From Geojedonia litorea (lineage in GTDB: Bacteria; Bacteroidota; Bacteroidia; Flavobacteriales; Flavobacteriaceae), in the NCBI RefSeq assembly GCF_042654525.1, contig NZ_JBHSGP010000012.1:186001-250000 (forward strand): DNA of 64,000 nt, given 5' to 3'. Of the stretch, positions 44,164 through 54,092 are shown one piece after another. Numbering within the stretch: position 1 is the first letter of the stretch; each line of letters starts with the position of its first letter. Position numbers and translations under genes: made by a program. The notes below the pieces were generated by a model, which saw nothing but the letters and a program-made list of their open reading frames with translations, was not told the DNA's origin and searched no databases.

Positions 44164-45456
44164 ATGCCATTATCCGCCAATAATCCTGATAGAACTTCGT
44201 GGTTACACGTTGGTAAAAATTCAGATTTCCCAATACAAAATATACCTTTTGGTGTATTTCTAACAAGAGACGATATTATTACCATTGGAACCCGAATAGG
44301 CGATACGGCAATAGATTTAGGCGCATTACATCAATTAGGGTATTTTGATGGTATTCCTTTAACAGATGACATTTTTTTACAAGATACGCTGAACGATTTT
44401 ATTGCTGACGGTAGAAAAACATGGCGTGCTGTGAGAAACAGGATTGCTCAAATATTTGATAGCAATAACACCACCTTAAAAAATAATACCAAGCATAAAG
44501 AGATTGTTTTGTTTCGTTTAGATGAAATCGAAATGCAATTACCTGTTCAAATTGGGGATTACACCGATTTTTACTCAAGCATAGAACACGCTACCAATGT
44601 AGGATCTATGTTTAGAGACCCAGAAAATGCATTAATGCCCAATTGGTTACATATCCCGGTTGGTTATCATGGTAGAAGTAGTTCTATTATCCCTTCTGGA
44701 ATTCCGGTACATAGGCCACAAGGTCAGACTTTACCTGAAGGCAGTGATACACCAGTTTTTGGTCCGTCAAAAGCTGTTGATTTTGAGCTTGAAATGGCTT
44801 TTATCACAACTGATGCCAATGATTTGGGTGAACCTATTCCAATTGCAGAAGCCGAAGAATATATTTTTGGTTTGGTTTTATTTAATGATTGGTCGGCAAG
44901 AGATATTCAAAAGTGGGAATATGTTCCTTTAGGACCATTTTTAGCGAAAAATTTTGCATCATCAATTTCACCATGGATTGTAACTTTAGATGCATTAGAA
45001 CCATTTAGAGTAGAAAGCCCAAAGCCTTTAAAACCGCAGTTACCATACCTTCAATACAAAGGGAAAAAGAGCTACGATATTAATTTAGAGGTATCAATTA
45101 GACCAAAAGCCGCAAAAGAAACCATAGTAAGCAAATCCAACTTTAAATACATGTATTGGAATATGGTTCAACAATTAGCACATCATACCGTTAATGGTTG
45201 TCCAGTAAATTCAGGAGACATGATGGGTAGCGGAACAATTTCAGGATCAACTCCAGATTCTTATGGTTCTATGTTAGAATTAACTTGGAGAGGTGAAAAA
45301 CCGCTTACTATGAAAGATGGTACTGAACGCAAATTTATTAATGATTTCGACACTGTGATAATGCGAGGCCACTGCGAAAAAGATGGTACTCGTATTGGGT
45401 TTGGTGAGGTATCTACCCAGTTATTACCCATTTATAACCCAATAAAAAAGAAATAA
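44164..45456 (+). CDS. fahA: Fumarylacetoacetase
   Basis: This enzyme splits fumarylacetoacetate into fumarate and acetoacetate in the last step of tyrosine degradation. The 430-residue protein has the N-terminal FAH domain (NIPFGVFLTRDD) and the catalytic FAH fold with DFYSSIEHATNVG, HIPVGYHGRSSSI, the metal ligands in DFELEMAF, LFNDWSARDIQKWEYVPLGP and a late CPVNSGDMMGSGTISGSTP region. It is transcribed alone; hmgA or hpd are not near. A terminator follows. Confidence 0.95.
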   Translation: MPLSANNPDRTSWLHVGKNSDFPIQNIPFGVFLTRDDIITIGTRIGDTAIDLGALHQLGYFDGIPLTDDIFLQDTLNDFIADGRKTWRAVRNRIAQIFDSNNTTLKNNTKHKEIVLFRLDEIEMQLPVQIGDYTDFYSSIEHATNVGSMFRDPENALMPNWLHIPVGYHGRSSSIIPSGIPVHRPQGQTLPEGSDTPVFGPSKAVDFELEMAFITTDANDLGEPIPIAEAEEYIFGLVLFNDWSARDIQKWEYVPLGPFLAKNFASSISPWIVTLDALEPFRVESPKPLKPQLPYLQYKGKKSYDINLEVSIRPKAAKETIVSKSNFKYMYWNMVQQLAHHTVNGCPVNSGDMMGSGTISGSTPDSYGSMLELTWRGEKPLTMKDGTERKFINDFDTVIMRGHCEKDGTRIGFGEVSTQLLPIYNPIKKK

Positions 45457-45477
45457 AATAAATTGAATATAGTTATT

Positions 45478-45511
45478 CACCCTCAACTAAAAACATTGAG
45501 GGTGTTTTTTT
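45478..45511 (+). terminator. Terminator of fahA
   Basis: CACCCTCAA and TTGAGGGTG form a 9-bp stem around a 9-base loop, followed by seven T residues. It lies 21 bases after the stop. Confidence 0.92.
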
Positions 45512-45563
45512 GTTTGGCATTAAAATTGAATCCAACAAAGAACAACCCCTAAATTAAGCGCTT

Positions 45564-46742
45564 ATGAACCGATTTTTACTCTTAACGATAAGTTTGATTG
45601 TTATCTCCTGTAGTGGGAGAAAGCAAGTTGCAAAAGCTATTAATACTGGTAACTACGACCAAGCTATTCAAGAAGCTTTAAAAAAATTGTCAAACAACAA
45701 GGAAAAAAAGCGAAATCAAGATTATATATTGATGCTTGGTGATGCTTACACGAAAGTAGTGGAACGCGATTTAACTAATATTCAGCACTTAAAAAAAACA
45801 AATAATCCTGAATTATTCAGAGAAATTTACGAAATCTATATGGGTTTACATTTGCGTCAGGAACGTATAAAACCCATTTTACCATTAGAAGCAAATGGTC
45901 GAAAACTACAATTCAAATTCAATAATTATGACCAAGCCATTGTTGAATATCGCGAAAAAACTTCGGATTATTTATATGATGAAGGCATAAAACAATTGGA
46001 TTCCGACGATAAACGAATTATCAGACAAGCCTACGACACATTTAGCTATATAGAACGTATAAATCCCAATTATGAAAATACCCGGGAGCTCATTGCTGAA
46101 GCACATGATCGAGGTACAAATTATGTAATGGTGTCCATACAAAACAATACCCATCAAATTATTCCAAGGCGATTAGAAGAAGATTTATTGAATTTCGATA
46201 CTTATGGACTCAATCAGTTTTGGACGGTTTATCATGCCAATCCGTTACCTGAACTAAATTACGATTATGAAATGCAGCTTCAATTGCGACAAATCAATAT
46301 TTCACCTGAACAGATCAAAGAACGTGAATTTTTACGTGAGCGTGAAGTTAAAGATGGTTGGGAATACCAAAAAGATGCTAACGGTAACGTTATGAAAGAT
46401 AGTTTGGGCAATGATATTAAAATTGATAAGATCATAAAAGTGAGAGCACGCTTTTTTGAGTTTGAACAAACTAAATCATCACAAATTATTGGCGACGTCA
46501 TTTATGTGAATTTAAATAACAGACAAGTGGTCAACTCCTTTCCTATTGAAAGTGGTTTTGTATTTCAGAATATCTTTGGCAGTTTTAGAGGAGATGAACG
46601 CGCACTGTTTCCCGAAGACCTTAACCTCATAAGAAATAGAAGAATGCCTTTCCCAACAAGTGAACAAATGGTTTATGATACAGGTGAAGATTTAAAGCTC
46701 AAACTTAAGGATATTATTAGTAGATTTAGAATTAGAGACTAA
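45564..46742 (+). CDS. Conserved lipoprotein with TPR-like N-terminus
   Basis: This 392-residue protein has a lipoprotein signal (LIVISC, Cys16). The part after the signal has helical repeats resembling TPRs (NTGNYDQAIQEALKKL and NYDQAIVEYREKTSDYLYDEG), then a beta-rich second half with charged segments around REFLREREVKDGWEYQKD. I do not recognise a named family with known function. It is transcribed alone and ends at a strong terminator. Confidence 0.75.
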   Translation: MNRFLLLTISLIVISCSGRKQVAKAINTGNYDQAIQEALKKLSNNKEKKRNQDYILMLGDAYTKVVERDLTNIQHLKKTNNPELFREIYEIYMGLHLRQERIKPILPLEANGRKLQFKFNNYDQAIVEYREKTSDYLYDEGIKQLDSDDKRIIRQAYDTFSYIERINPNYENTRELIAEAHDRGTNYVMVSIQNNTHQIIPRRLEEDLLNFDTYGLNQFWTVYHANPLPELNYDYEMQLQLRQINISPEQIKEREFLREREVKDGWEYQKDANGNVMKDSLGNDIKIDKIIKVRARFFEFEQTKSSQIIGDVIYVNLNNRQVVNSFPIESGFVFQNIFGSFRGDERALFPEDLNLIRNRRMPFPTSEQMVYDTGEDLKLKLKDIISRFRIRD

Positions 46743-46744
46743 TT

Positions 46745-46777
46745 AAAAACTCCCAAGCTTATTTGGGAGTTTTTTTA
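46745..46777 (+). terminator. Terminator after the TPR-like lipoprotein
   Basis: AAAAACTCCCAA and TTGGGAGTTTTTTT form a stem around about 7 bases, with a T run at the 3' end, starting 3 bases after the stop. Confidence 0.92.
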
Positions 46778-46939
46778 TGGTTTTTGAATTAGCCCTTAAG
46801 CCGTTCTAAAGTTTATTATAGATTAATAAAACTTTGTAAAATTCTTTTTATCTGTTTATAAGCTAAATAAATCTCATTACTGTAATATATAGCACTAAGT
46901 TTAATTAGATTTACCAAATTCAATTTCTATCTCAAAATA

Positions 46940-48010
46940 ATGTCCAAAGATAAGTTACGCAAAGAAAAATCGTGCTTAAACTGCCAACATGTGGTAGCAC
47001 ATCGCTATTGTCCAAACTGTGGTCAGGAAAATATAGAAATTTCTAAATCCTTCCACCGCCTATTTATTAATTTTTTTGAAGATTTAACGCACTATGACAG
47101 CAAGTTTTGGAGAACTATTATTTATTTGTTTTTTAAACCAGCTGCCTTAACTAAAGAATATTTATCTGGAAAACGTTTGTCCTTTTTAGCACCAATTCGT
47201 TTGTATATTTTTATTAGTTTCATTACTTTTTTTTTAATCTCACTTTTACCAAACAAAACGATTGAAGTTGAAAGTGCCCTTAAAGAAACTTCTACTCATA
47301 AAATAGCAATCCCATCTATTGATTCATTGAATATCGAAGAAAAAAGTATTGATGGCTTAACTAAAGTGGGCATATTGTCACAACAAAATAACGATACACT
47401 CAAAAAAATACTAAATCAAACAAAAGGAATTGATAAAAAAGAGGTAGCCGATTTTGGTTATAAATCTATTAATGAATTAGACTCGATTCAAAAACTAGGA
47501 GGCAAAGAAAAAAAAATAAGCTTAACCGAATATTGGTTTATAAAAAAATGGCTCAACGTAAAACAAGAAAACACTAATGAGCAAATTATGGATAAGTTCC
47601 TGCTCTCATTTACCAATAATTTACCTAAAGTACTGTTTACGTACATGCCCATTTTCGCTTTTATATTATGGCTTTTTCACAATAAGAAAGAATGGTGCTA
47701 TTTTGATCATAGCATTTTTACGCTTCATTATTTTTCATTTATACTTTTGTTGATCTTAATATTATTTTTTGTAGACGAATTTATCCCGTTATTGGGTAAA
47801 AACCCTTTTGTGGATTGGATTAATTTTAGTGTTAAATCTGTAGGGATTATTTGGATGATTTATTATTATTTCCCTGCACACCGCCGTCTGTACGGACAGC
47901 CTAATATTAAGTCCTTTTTTAAAAGTTGGGCAATTATTATCATTAATCTTTCATTATTAACCCTATTCACTGTGGTTTTCGCACTATTTACATATATAAA
48001 TATCCATTAA
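46940..48010 (+). CDS. DUF3667 domain membrane protein
   Basis: This 356-residue protein matches the DUF3667 family. A zinc-ribbon-like start has CLNC and CPNCGQ (Cys12, Cys15, Cys24, Cys27). A conserved FEDLTHYDSKFWRTI follows, then a stretch with PAALTKEYLSGKRLSFLAP, and four or five membrane segments toward the C-terminus with a charged linker (about residues 115-215). Function is unknown. It is transcribed alone. Confidence 0.88.
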   Translation: MSKDKLRKEKSCLNCQHVVAHRYCPNCGQENIEISKSFHRLFINFFEDLTHYDSKFWRTIIYLFFKPAALTKEYLSGKRLSFLAPIRLYIFISFITFFLISLLPNKTIEVESALKETSTHKIAIPSIDSLNIEEKSIDGLTKVGILSQQNNDTLKKILNQTKGIDKKEVADFGYKSINELDSIQKLGGKEKKISLTEYWFIKKWLNVKQENTNEQIMDKFLLSFTNNLPKVLFTYMPIFAFILWLFHNKKEWCYFDHSIFTLHYFSFILLLILILFFVDEFIPLLGKNPFVDWINFSVKSVGIIWMIYYYFPAHRRLYGQPNIKSFFKSWAIIIINLSLLTLFTVVFALFTYINIH

Positions 48011-48059
48011 CAACTGCTGTACAAAATCGATTCTTAAAATTGATTAGTAACTGGAGTCC

Positions 48060-48446
48060 TTAAATAAATCGACCGAAATCTAAGTCATTGATCGCTCCAT
48101 GGCTTGCATGTGCAACCACTACCCCTTTTTTGATTACCAAAACTTGAGGTGATTCATGTACCACCTGAAAATTAGAGGCTAACGTCCTAGAAAGTTCTCT
48201 TTTATTTATAACATCTAAATAATAAATATCCGTGTTAGCAGTTTGATCAAAATCTGCAACAAATTGATTCATGACCATTCGGCTAATTCCACAACGTGTA
48301 GAGTGTTTAAAAATTAGTTGTGTTTTGATTGCTGAATTCTTTTCTAGTTTTTCTAACTGGTTCTCTTCTTCTAAATTTATCCACGGTAAGACGTTTTCTT
48401 CAACAGCTACGTTAGTTCCTCCAAATAGTTTTTTAATAAATCCCAT
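48060..48446 (-). CDS. ytxJ: YtxJ-type bacillithiol-system thioredoxin-like protein
   Basis: This 128-residue protein has a thioredoxin-like fold with FKHSTRCGISRMVMNQF (single active Cys52), then DVINKRELS and the segment HESPQVLVIKKG. The single-cysteine layout fits monothiol bacilliredoxin-like proteins linked to bacillithiol, the low-molecular-weight thiol of Flavobacteriia. I chose the ATG at 48446 (MGFIKKLFGG); an upstream in-frame start at 48521 has no family support. It is alone on the minus strand. Confidence 0.9.
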   Translation of the reverse strand: MGFIKKLFGGTNVAVEENVLPWINLEEENQLEKLEKNSAIKTQLIFKHSTRCGISRMVMNQFVADFDQTANTDIYYLDVINKRELSRTLASNFQVVHESPQVLVIKKGVVVAHASHGAINDLDFGRFI

Positions 48447-48638
48447 TAAAATTATAATTTCTTTAGCTTCACCAAGGTGAAATTCGTTATTGTTAGACCC
48501 ATAAGTCGTATTCAACCTCAATCCTTACAAACTGACTAAAAGTCACGCTATTATTGGCTTTACAAGACATTTTGTCTACAAGTTTGTCTTGGTAAGATTG
48601 TTGAAATACAATTTGCAAAGAAAGAAAAATTAAATCAT

Positions 48639-51248
48639 ATGAACTTAAATAATTATACCATAAAATCACAAGAGGCCATCCAGCAAGCGCAACAACTTGC
48701 TCAAGCTTATGGTCATCAACATATAGAGAATGAGCATGTTTTTAAAGCTATTTTTGAAGTTGACGAAAACGTTCTTCCATTCATTCTAAAAAAACTGAAT
48801 GCAAATGTCAAACTCTTACAACAGGCATTAGATAAACAACTAGAAAGTTACTCTAAAGTCTCTGGTGGCGAACTTATGCTCTCAAGAGAAGCTGGAAAAA
48901 CATTGAATGAAGCTTCAATTATTGCCAAGAAAATGAACGATGATTATGTTTCTATAGAACATTTAATTTTAGCAGTCTTTAAATCAAATAGTAAGATTGC
49001 TCAAATGCTCAAAGATCAGGGCATTAATGAAAAAGATCTCAAAGCTGCCATTGAGGAAATAAGAAAAGGAGATCGTGTAACTTCTCAAAGTCAAGAGGAT
49101 ACGTATAACTCGCTTAATAAATATGCCAAAAATCTAAATCAATTAGCAAAAGATGGCAAACTGGATCCTGTTATTGGCCGTGATGAAGAAATTCGTAGGA
49201 TATTGCAGATTCTATCACGTCGAACCAAAAACAATCCAATACTGGTAGGAGAACCTGGAACAGGTAAAACTGCCATTGCTGAAGGTTTAGCACATCGTAT
49301 AGTTGATGGCGACATACCAGAAAACTTAAAAGAAAAGCAAATTTTCGCACTCGATATGGGCGCATTGATTGCTGGAGCCAAATACAAAGGTGAATTTGAA
49401 GAGCGGCTAAAAGCTGTCATTAAAGAGGTTACAACAAGCGAAGGCGATATTGTTCTTTTTATAGATGAAATTCACACCTTAGTTGGTGCTGGTGGTGGTC
49501 AAGGTGCCATGGATGCAGCCAATATCTTAAAACCAGCTTTAGCCAGAGGAGAATTAAGAGCCATCGGTGCCACTACTTTAGATGAATATCAAAAATATTT
49601 TGAAAAAGACAAGGCTTTAGAGCGTAGATTCCAGAAAGTAATGGTTGATGAGCCTGATACTGAAAGTGCAATTTCTATTTTACGCGGAATTAAAGAAAAG
49701 TATGAAACTCACCATAAAGTCCGCATAAAAGATGAAGCTATTATTGGAGCTGTGGAATTATCTGAACGTTACATCACCAACCGTTTCCTTCCAGACAAAG
49801 CTATTGATTTAATGGATGAAGCAGCTTCAAAGTTGCGAATGGAAATTAATTCAAAGCCAGAAGAATTGGATGTTTTGGATAGAAAAGTCATGCAATTAGA
49901 AATTGAAATTGAAGCTATTAAACGCGAGAAAGATGAGGCTAAATTACGAAGTTTACGATCAGAATTAGCTAACTTAAAAGAAGAACGCAATGAGATTAAT
50001 GCCAAATGGAAAAGTGAAAAAGAAGTTGTTGATCAAATTCAGTCTACCAAATTAGCAATTGAAGAATTTAAGCTTGAAGCCGAACGTGCTGAACGTGAAG
50101 GTGACTACGGTAAAGTGGCCGAATTGCGATATGGTAAAATTAAGGAAGCTCAAGAGCGATTGGAGAACTTTCAAAAAGAATTACGTCAAAATCAATCTGG
50201 GAATTCTCTAATAAAAGAAGAAGTCACTTATGATGACATTGCCGAAGTCGTTGCAAAATGGACCGGAATTCCTGTTACAAAAATGCTTCAAAGTGAGCGT
50301 GAAAAGTTATTAAAGCTTGAAGATCAATTACACAAACGCGTTGTAGGACAAGAAGAAGCTATTGCAGCTGTGAGTGATGCTGTAAGACGAAGTCGTGCTG
50401 GTTTACAAAATCCGCGAAAACCAATAGGTACTTTTTTGTTCCTTGGCACAACTGGTGTTGGAAAAACAGAACTTTCAAAAGCCCTGGCAGAGTATTTGTT
50501 TGATGATGAAAATGCCATGACAAGAATTGATATGAGTGAATACCAAGAACGTCATGCCGTAAGCCGTTTGGTTGGAGCGCCTCCAGGATATGTTGGCTAT
50601 GACGAAGGCGGTCAATTGACTGAAGCTGTCCGACGAAAACCATATTCGGTAGTTTTACTCGACGAAATTGAAAAAGCACATCCAGATACCTTCAACATTC
50701 TATTACAAGTTTTAGATGAAGGTCGTTTAACAGATAATAAAGGCCGTACTGCCGACTTTAAAAACACCATTATAATAATGACCTCTAACATTGGAAGTCA
50801 AATAATTCAGGAGCGATTTGAAGCAACAAAAGATATAGATTCAGCTATTGAAATAGCAAAAATTGATGTGTTAGCATTATTGAAACAAAGTGTAAGACCC
50901 GAGTTTCTAAATCGAATTGACGACACCATAATGTTTACACCTTTAAGCAAAGATAATATTATTGACATAGTTGGATTACAACTCAAAGGAGTCACTAAAA
51001 TGTTGGCGCAACAAAACATAACTTTTGATGCCACAGATGAAGCCGTACATTACCTTGCAGACAAAGGGTATAATCCCGAATATGGTGCACGGCCAGTAAA
51101 ACGAGTTATCCAAAAAGAAGTTTTAAATGCATTAAGCAAAGAAATTCTTTCTGGCAAAGTAACAATTGACAGTATAATTTTACTAGATGCATTTAATGAG
51201 CAGCTTGTTTTTAGAAATCAAAATGATTTAGTAAAGGACAAAGCCTAA
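48639..51248 (+). CDS. clpB: ATP-dependent chaperone ClpB
   Basis: ClpB rescues aggregated proteins together with DnaK. The 869-residue protein has the N-terminal Clp-N repeat domain, NBD1 with Walker A GEPGTGKT (about residue 205), a coiled-coil middle domain (about 405-525) rich in Glu and Lys, and NBD2 with Walker A GTTGVGKT (about residue 607). NBD2 carries the ATPase arginine-finger region; the C-terminal D2-small domain follows. It is monocistronic with a terminator. No CIRCE or other heat-shock operator was seen. Confidence 0.97.
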   Translation: MNLNNYTIKSQEAIQQAQQLAQAYGHQHIENEHVFKAIFEVDENVLPFILKKLNANVKLLQQALDKQLESYSKVSGGELMLSREAGKTLNEASIIAKKMNDDYVSIEHLILAVFKSNSKIAQMLKDQGINEKDLKAAIEEIRKGDRVTSQSQEDTYNSLNKYAKNLNQLAKDGKLDPVIGRDEEIRRILQILSRRTKNNPILVGEPGTGKTAIAEGLAHRIVDGDIPENLKEKQIFALDMGALIAGAKYKGEFEERLKAVIKEVTTSEGDIVLFIDEIHTLVGAGGGQGAMDAANILKPALARGELRAIGATTLDEYQKYFEKDKALERRFQKVMVDEPDTESAISILRGIKEKYETHHKVRIKDEAIIGAVELSERYITNRFLPDKAIDLMDEAASKLRMEINSKPEELDVLDRKVMQLEIEIEAIKREKDEAKLRSLRSELANLKEERNEINAKWKSEKEVVDQIQSTKLAIEEFKLEAERAEREGDYGKVAELRYGKIKEAQERLENFQKELRQNQSGNSLIKEEVTYDDIAEVVAKWTGIPVTKMLQSEREKLLKLEDQLHKRVVGQEEAIAAVSDAVRRSRAGLQNPRKPIGTFLFLGTTGVGKTELSKALAEYLFDDENAMTRIDMSEYQERHAVSRLVGAPPGYVGYDEGGQLTEAVRRKPYSVVLLDEIEKAHPDTFNILLQVLDEGRLTDNKGRTADFKNTIIIMTSNIGSQIIQERFEATKDIDSAIEIAKIDVLALLKQSVRPEFLNRIDDTIMFTPLSKDNIIDIVGLQLKGVTKMLAQQNITFDATDEAVHYLADKGYNPEYGARPVKRVIQKEVLNALSKEILSGKVTIDSIILLDAFNEQLVFRNQNDLVKDKA

Positions 51249-51299
51249 AAAACTGTAACAGAAGCAAATATACTTAGTCTTTATAATGATTGGTTAGAT

Positions 51300-51340
51300 A
51301 AAAGCAACACACAACCTTATTTTAAGGCGTGTTGCTTTTT
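51300..51340 (+). terminator. Terminator of clpB
   Basis: AAAAGCAACAC and GTGTTGCTTTTT form an 11-bp outer stem, with an inner CCTTA-TAAGG stem, then a T run. It lies 51 bases after the stop. Confidence 0.88.
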
Positions 51341-51386
51341 GTTAAAGTTTATTTAAATCTACTTATAGCCACAATAAAACCTGAAA

Positions 51387-51491
51387 AATAGCATTCTATT
51401 TATAGAATTAATTCTTAAATTTGAAATGCTATTAATTCCCATATTTACTTTAAAGATTAAATTTTATCTCCCTTGAATCAGCATAGGAGAT
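51387..51491 (+). other. Structured leader candidate upstream of deoC
   Basis: The 278-base gap between clpB and deoC has, after the clpB terminator, two possible stems: AATAGCAT with ATGCTATT (51387-51394 and 51426-51433), enclosing the palindrome AGAATTAATTCT (51404-51415), and ATCTCC with GGAGAT (51466-51471 and 51486-51491, 14-base loop). No known riboswitch was recognised. No clear TAnnTTTG box was found, so the promoter is not placed. Confidence 0.35.
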
Positions 51492-51526
51492 GGTAATTGT
51501 TTAATTTATAATAACCTACAATAAAA

Positions 51527-52189
51527 ATGGATATTAATTCATATATAGACCATACCTTACTACGAGCAGGTACCACGGAACGAGAAATCATTGATCTTTG
51601 TAATGAAGCGAAACAACATGGCTTTTACGCTGTTTGTGTTAACAGTTGCTACGTACCATTAGCGAAGCAATTATTAGACAACTCTTCTGTTAAAATATGT
51701 ACAGTTGTTGGATTTCCTTTTGGAGCAATGGCAACAGAAGCTAAAGCATTCGAAGCTAAGAATGCCATTAAATATGGAGCAGATGAAATTGATATGGTCA
51801 TTAATATTGGTTTACTTAAAAGTAAAAACTACTTTGGTGTTTTGAAAGATATTAGTGATGTTAAAATTGCCATTGGAAAAACACCTTTAAAAGTAATTAT
51901 TGAAATTAGCGAACTCTCTAAAAATGAAATCATTAAAGCTTGTGAAATTTGCTTGGATGCTAAGGTTGATTTTGTAAAAACCTCAACTGGGTTTTCAAAA
52001 AGTGGTGCAACATTAACTGCCGTTAAGATTATGAAAAAAACCTTGCGCTCGAAAGCTAAAATAAAAGCATCTGGTGGTATAAGAGATTATGAAACTGCCT
52101 TAAAATATATAGATGCAGGTGCTGATCGAATTGGTACTTCATCGGGCATTGCCATTGCTAATAATCAAATGGCAACCACTTCATATTAA
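51527..52189 (+). CDS. deoC: Deoxyribose-phosphate aldolase
   Basis: DeoC splits 2-deoxyribose 5-phosphate into glyceraldehyde 3-phosphate and acetaldehyde in nucleoside catabolism. The 220-residue TIM barrel has YIDHTLLRAG at the start, VVGFPFGA, GADEIDMVINIG, the Schiff-base Lys in FVKTSTGFSKSGAT, and KASGGIRDYETA with the second catalytic Lys. It is transcribed alone and has no other deo gene nearby. Confidence 0.95.
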   Translation: MDINSYIDHTLLRAGTTEREIIDLCNEAKQHGFYAVCVNSCYVPLAKQLLDNSSVKICTVVGFPFGAMATEAKAFEAKNAIKYGADEIDMVINIGLLKSKNYFGVLKDISDVKIAIGKTPLKVIIEISELSKNEIIKACEICLDAKVDFVKTSTGFSKSGATLTAVKIMKKTLRSKAKIKASGGIRDYETALKYIDAGADRIGTSSGIAIANNQMATTSY

Positions 52190-52258
52190 TTATTATATTA
52201 GTTTTAGATTAAATCCATTCGTGGAAATTTACTATATTCTAATTATAAATATCTATTT

Positions 52259-52786
52259 ATGAGAGCTATTTTCATCCTGCTAGTATCAATCTGTTTAATT
52301 ATAAGTAGTTGTAATTCTTATGATAAAAAAACAACTCCACCTGTCGAAACTACGACTTCAACTTACTATTTTATTCGACATGCCGAAAAGGATAGAACGG
52401 ATAGCACGAACACTAATCCTCATCTAACCGAAGCTGGTGTTATTCGCGCCAATAACTGGAGCAGAATTTTGGGTGAAGTAAAGTTTGATGCCGTTTATTC
52501 AACAGATTATAATCGAACCAAGGAAACAGCACAGCCAACTGCCGACAAGAACGGATTGAATATTACTATTTATGACCCTAGAGCCATAGATGCTTCTTCG
52601 TTTTTAGAAGAAACCAAAGGCAAAACCGTTTTGGTTGTTGGACATAGTAATACAACGCCAGCATTTGTAAATAGTGTTATTGGAGAACAGAAGTATTTAG
52701 ATATTGATGACAATAATAACGGGAACATCTATATCATTACCATTTCAAATAATGAGATTATTGATCAGCTTTTGGTAATAAATTAA
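52259..52786 (+). CDS. SixA-like histidine phosphatase lipoprotein
   Basis: This 175-residue protein has a lipoprotein signal (LIISSC, Cys18) and a histidine phosphatase core: FIRHAEKDRTD, PHLTEAGVIRANNW, AVYSTDYNRTKETA and VVGHSNTTP, in which the first His is the phosphorylated nucleophile and the second acts with it. Its short length fits the SixA group. Being a lipoprotein it would act in the periplasm. Its last 29 bases overlap the DUF6503 gene on the other strand. Confidence 0.88.
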   Translation: MRAIFILLVSICLIISSCNSYDKKTTPPVETTTSTYYFIRHAEKDRTDSTNTNPHLTEAGVIRANNWSRILGEVKFDAVYSTDYNRTKETAQPTADKNGLNITIYDPRAIDASSFLEETKGKTVLVVGHSNTTPAFVNSVIGEQKYLDIDDNNNGNIYIITISNNEIIDQLLVIN

Positions 52787-53546
52787 CTTGAATATTTTTT
52801 AATTCAATTTTAGAAAGTAGCTGTAAGCTATCATTTTCAAATTTACGATCCAAAACAAGCAGTTTGTCTAATTCATATTCAGAATTTATAGTAGCTTTTG
52901 GCTTATAATTATTATAATCCACAAAAGTTAATCCATTAACCTGTCTTCTATTATAAGCTTCCCTAAAACGCAAACCAATATCATTGTTGTCTTCTATATA
53001 AGAATACGCTAAATAGTCTACATGAAAATTATCCTTGTTTATCCAATACACAAATACATCTTCAAAATCTTCACCGCCTCCTTCTTCATTAAAAGTAATT
53101 TTAATCTTATGATAGGTCTTGCCTTTTAATTCTGCCTCACCCAAATAAGTTTTATTTACAGCCTTATCATTTAATCCGAATGGTAATGCCGAAAAATAAT
53201 GAACAGAATTGATGGAATTTGAGTATTTAACAACCATGGTATCAGCTACAGTCACTAACGAATCATTTATAAAACGTTGAAAACCTGAATTTGATAACAC
53301 GTCTCTAATGACACCTAATGAATCTTGTGTAAAACGCTCATATTGAAACTTCCAACGATCTCGTGTAGCCTTATAATGACGATCTCTAAAATCAAATTCT
53401 ATAACTGAAGATTTAAATTTGTCTCCTCCTACAACATTTATAGCTTTTTCTACCACATGTTGCGCGAGGTCTGAATCTGTTTTTGATACTTCTTTACAAC
53501 CAACCAAGGTTAAAGCGATGAAAAACGTAATTTGAAAATATTTCAT
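52758..53546 (-). CDS. DUF6503 family lipoprotein
   Basis: This 262-residue lipoprotein (LTLVGC, Cys17) matches the DUF6503 family of Bacteroidota, which is beta-rich (family-specific [15 protein letters not shown] near the start; [20 protein letters not shown] near residue 167). Function is unknown. It is placed tail to tail with the SixA-like gene and divergent from smpB. Confidence 0.8.
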   Translation of the reverse strand: MKYFQITFFIALTLVGCKEVSKTDSDLAQHVVEKAINVVGGDKFKSSVIEFDFRDRHYKATRDRWKFQYERFTQDSLGVIRDVLSNSGFQRFINDSLVTVADTMVVKYSNSINSVHYFSALPFGLNDKAVNKTYLGEAELKGKTYHKIKITFNEEGGGEDFEDVFVYWINKDNFHVDYLAYSYIEDNNDIGLRFREAYNRRQVNGLTFVDYNNYKPKATINSEYELDKLLVLDRKFENDSLQLLSKIELKNIQVNLLPKADQ

Positions 53547-53619
53547 GATATTGAGTTACTATCTGTCGCAAAACTACAGAATACTTTTCGCTCCTATCTA
53601 AAATTTATCTTAAATTATA

Positions 53620-53627
53620 TACCTTTG
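53620..53627 (+). promoter_or_regulatory. -7 promoter element for smpB
   Basis: TACCTTTG fits TAnnTTTG and ends 6 bases before the ATG at 53634, so the mRNA is leaderless or almost so. It lies inside a longer in-frame stretch that could otherwise be read from 53532. Confidence 0.6.
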
Positions 53628-53633
53628 GCAACC

Positions 53634-54092
53634 ATGCAAAAAAAGATTAACATACAAAATAAAAAGGCACGATTTGAGTATGAAATACTAGACACTTACA
53701 CGGCTGGTATTGTATTGACGGGTACTGAAATCAAATCCATTAGAGACAGCAAAGCTTCTATTGCCGAAAGTTTTTGTGAGTTTAATGAGCGTGGTGAACT
53801 TTTTGTAATTAATATGACCATACAAGAATATGTATATGGAAATTACTACAATCATAAACCAAAAGCTGAACGTAAATTATTACTTAATAAAAGAGAGCTC
53901 AAAAAACTAGAAAAGGAAGTTAATACCAAAGGCGTTACCATTATCCCATTGCGATTATTTATAAATGAAAAAGGTTATGCAAAGCTAGATATCGCTTTAG
54001 CAAAAGGGAAAAAACTTTTTGATAAACGCGACACTATTAAAGATCGCGACAATAAACGCAATCTGGACCGGATTAAGAAAATCTACAAATGA
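53634..54092 (+). CDS. smpB: SsrA-binding protein SmpB
   Basis: SmpB binds tmRNA and delivers it to stalled ribosomes in trans-translation. The 152-residue protein has [34 protein letters not shown], and a basic tail with [16 protein letters not shown]. The ATG at 53634 is chosen over an upstream in-frame ATG at 53532 because the -7 box lies just before it and the extra residues are not family-like. The start of the next gene overlaps its end by 4 bases. Confidence 0.95.
   Translation: MQKKINIQNKKARFEYEILDTYTAGIVLTGTEIKSIRDSKASIAESFCEFNERGELFVINMTIQEYVYGNYYNHKPKAERKLLLNKRELKKLEKEVNTKGVTIIPLRLFINEKGYAKLDIALAKGKKLFDKRDTIKDRDNKRNLDRIKKIYK

Noticed and set aside
52758..53546. DUF6503 gene as a deoxyribose-phosphate aldolase
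   Set aside because: Such labels occur in databases because of the nearby deoC, but the protein is a beta-rich lipoprotein with no Schiff-base Lys motif.
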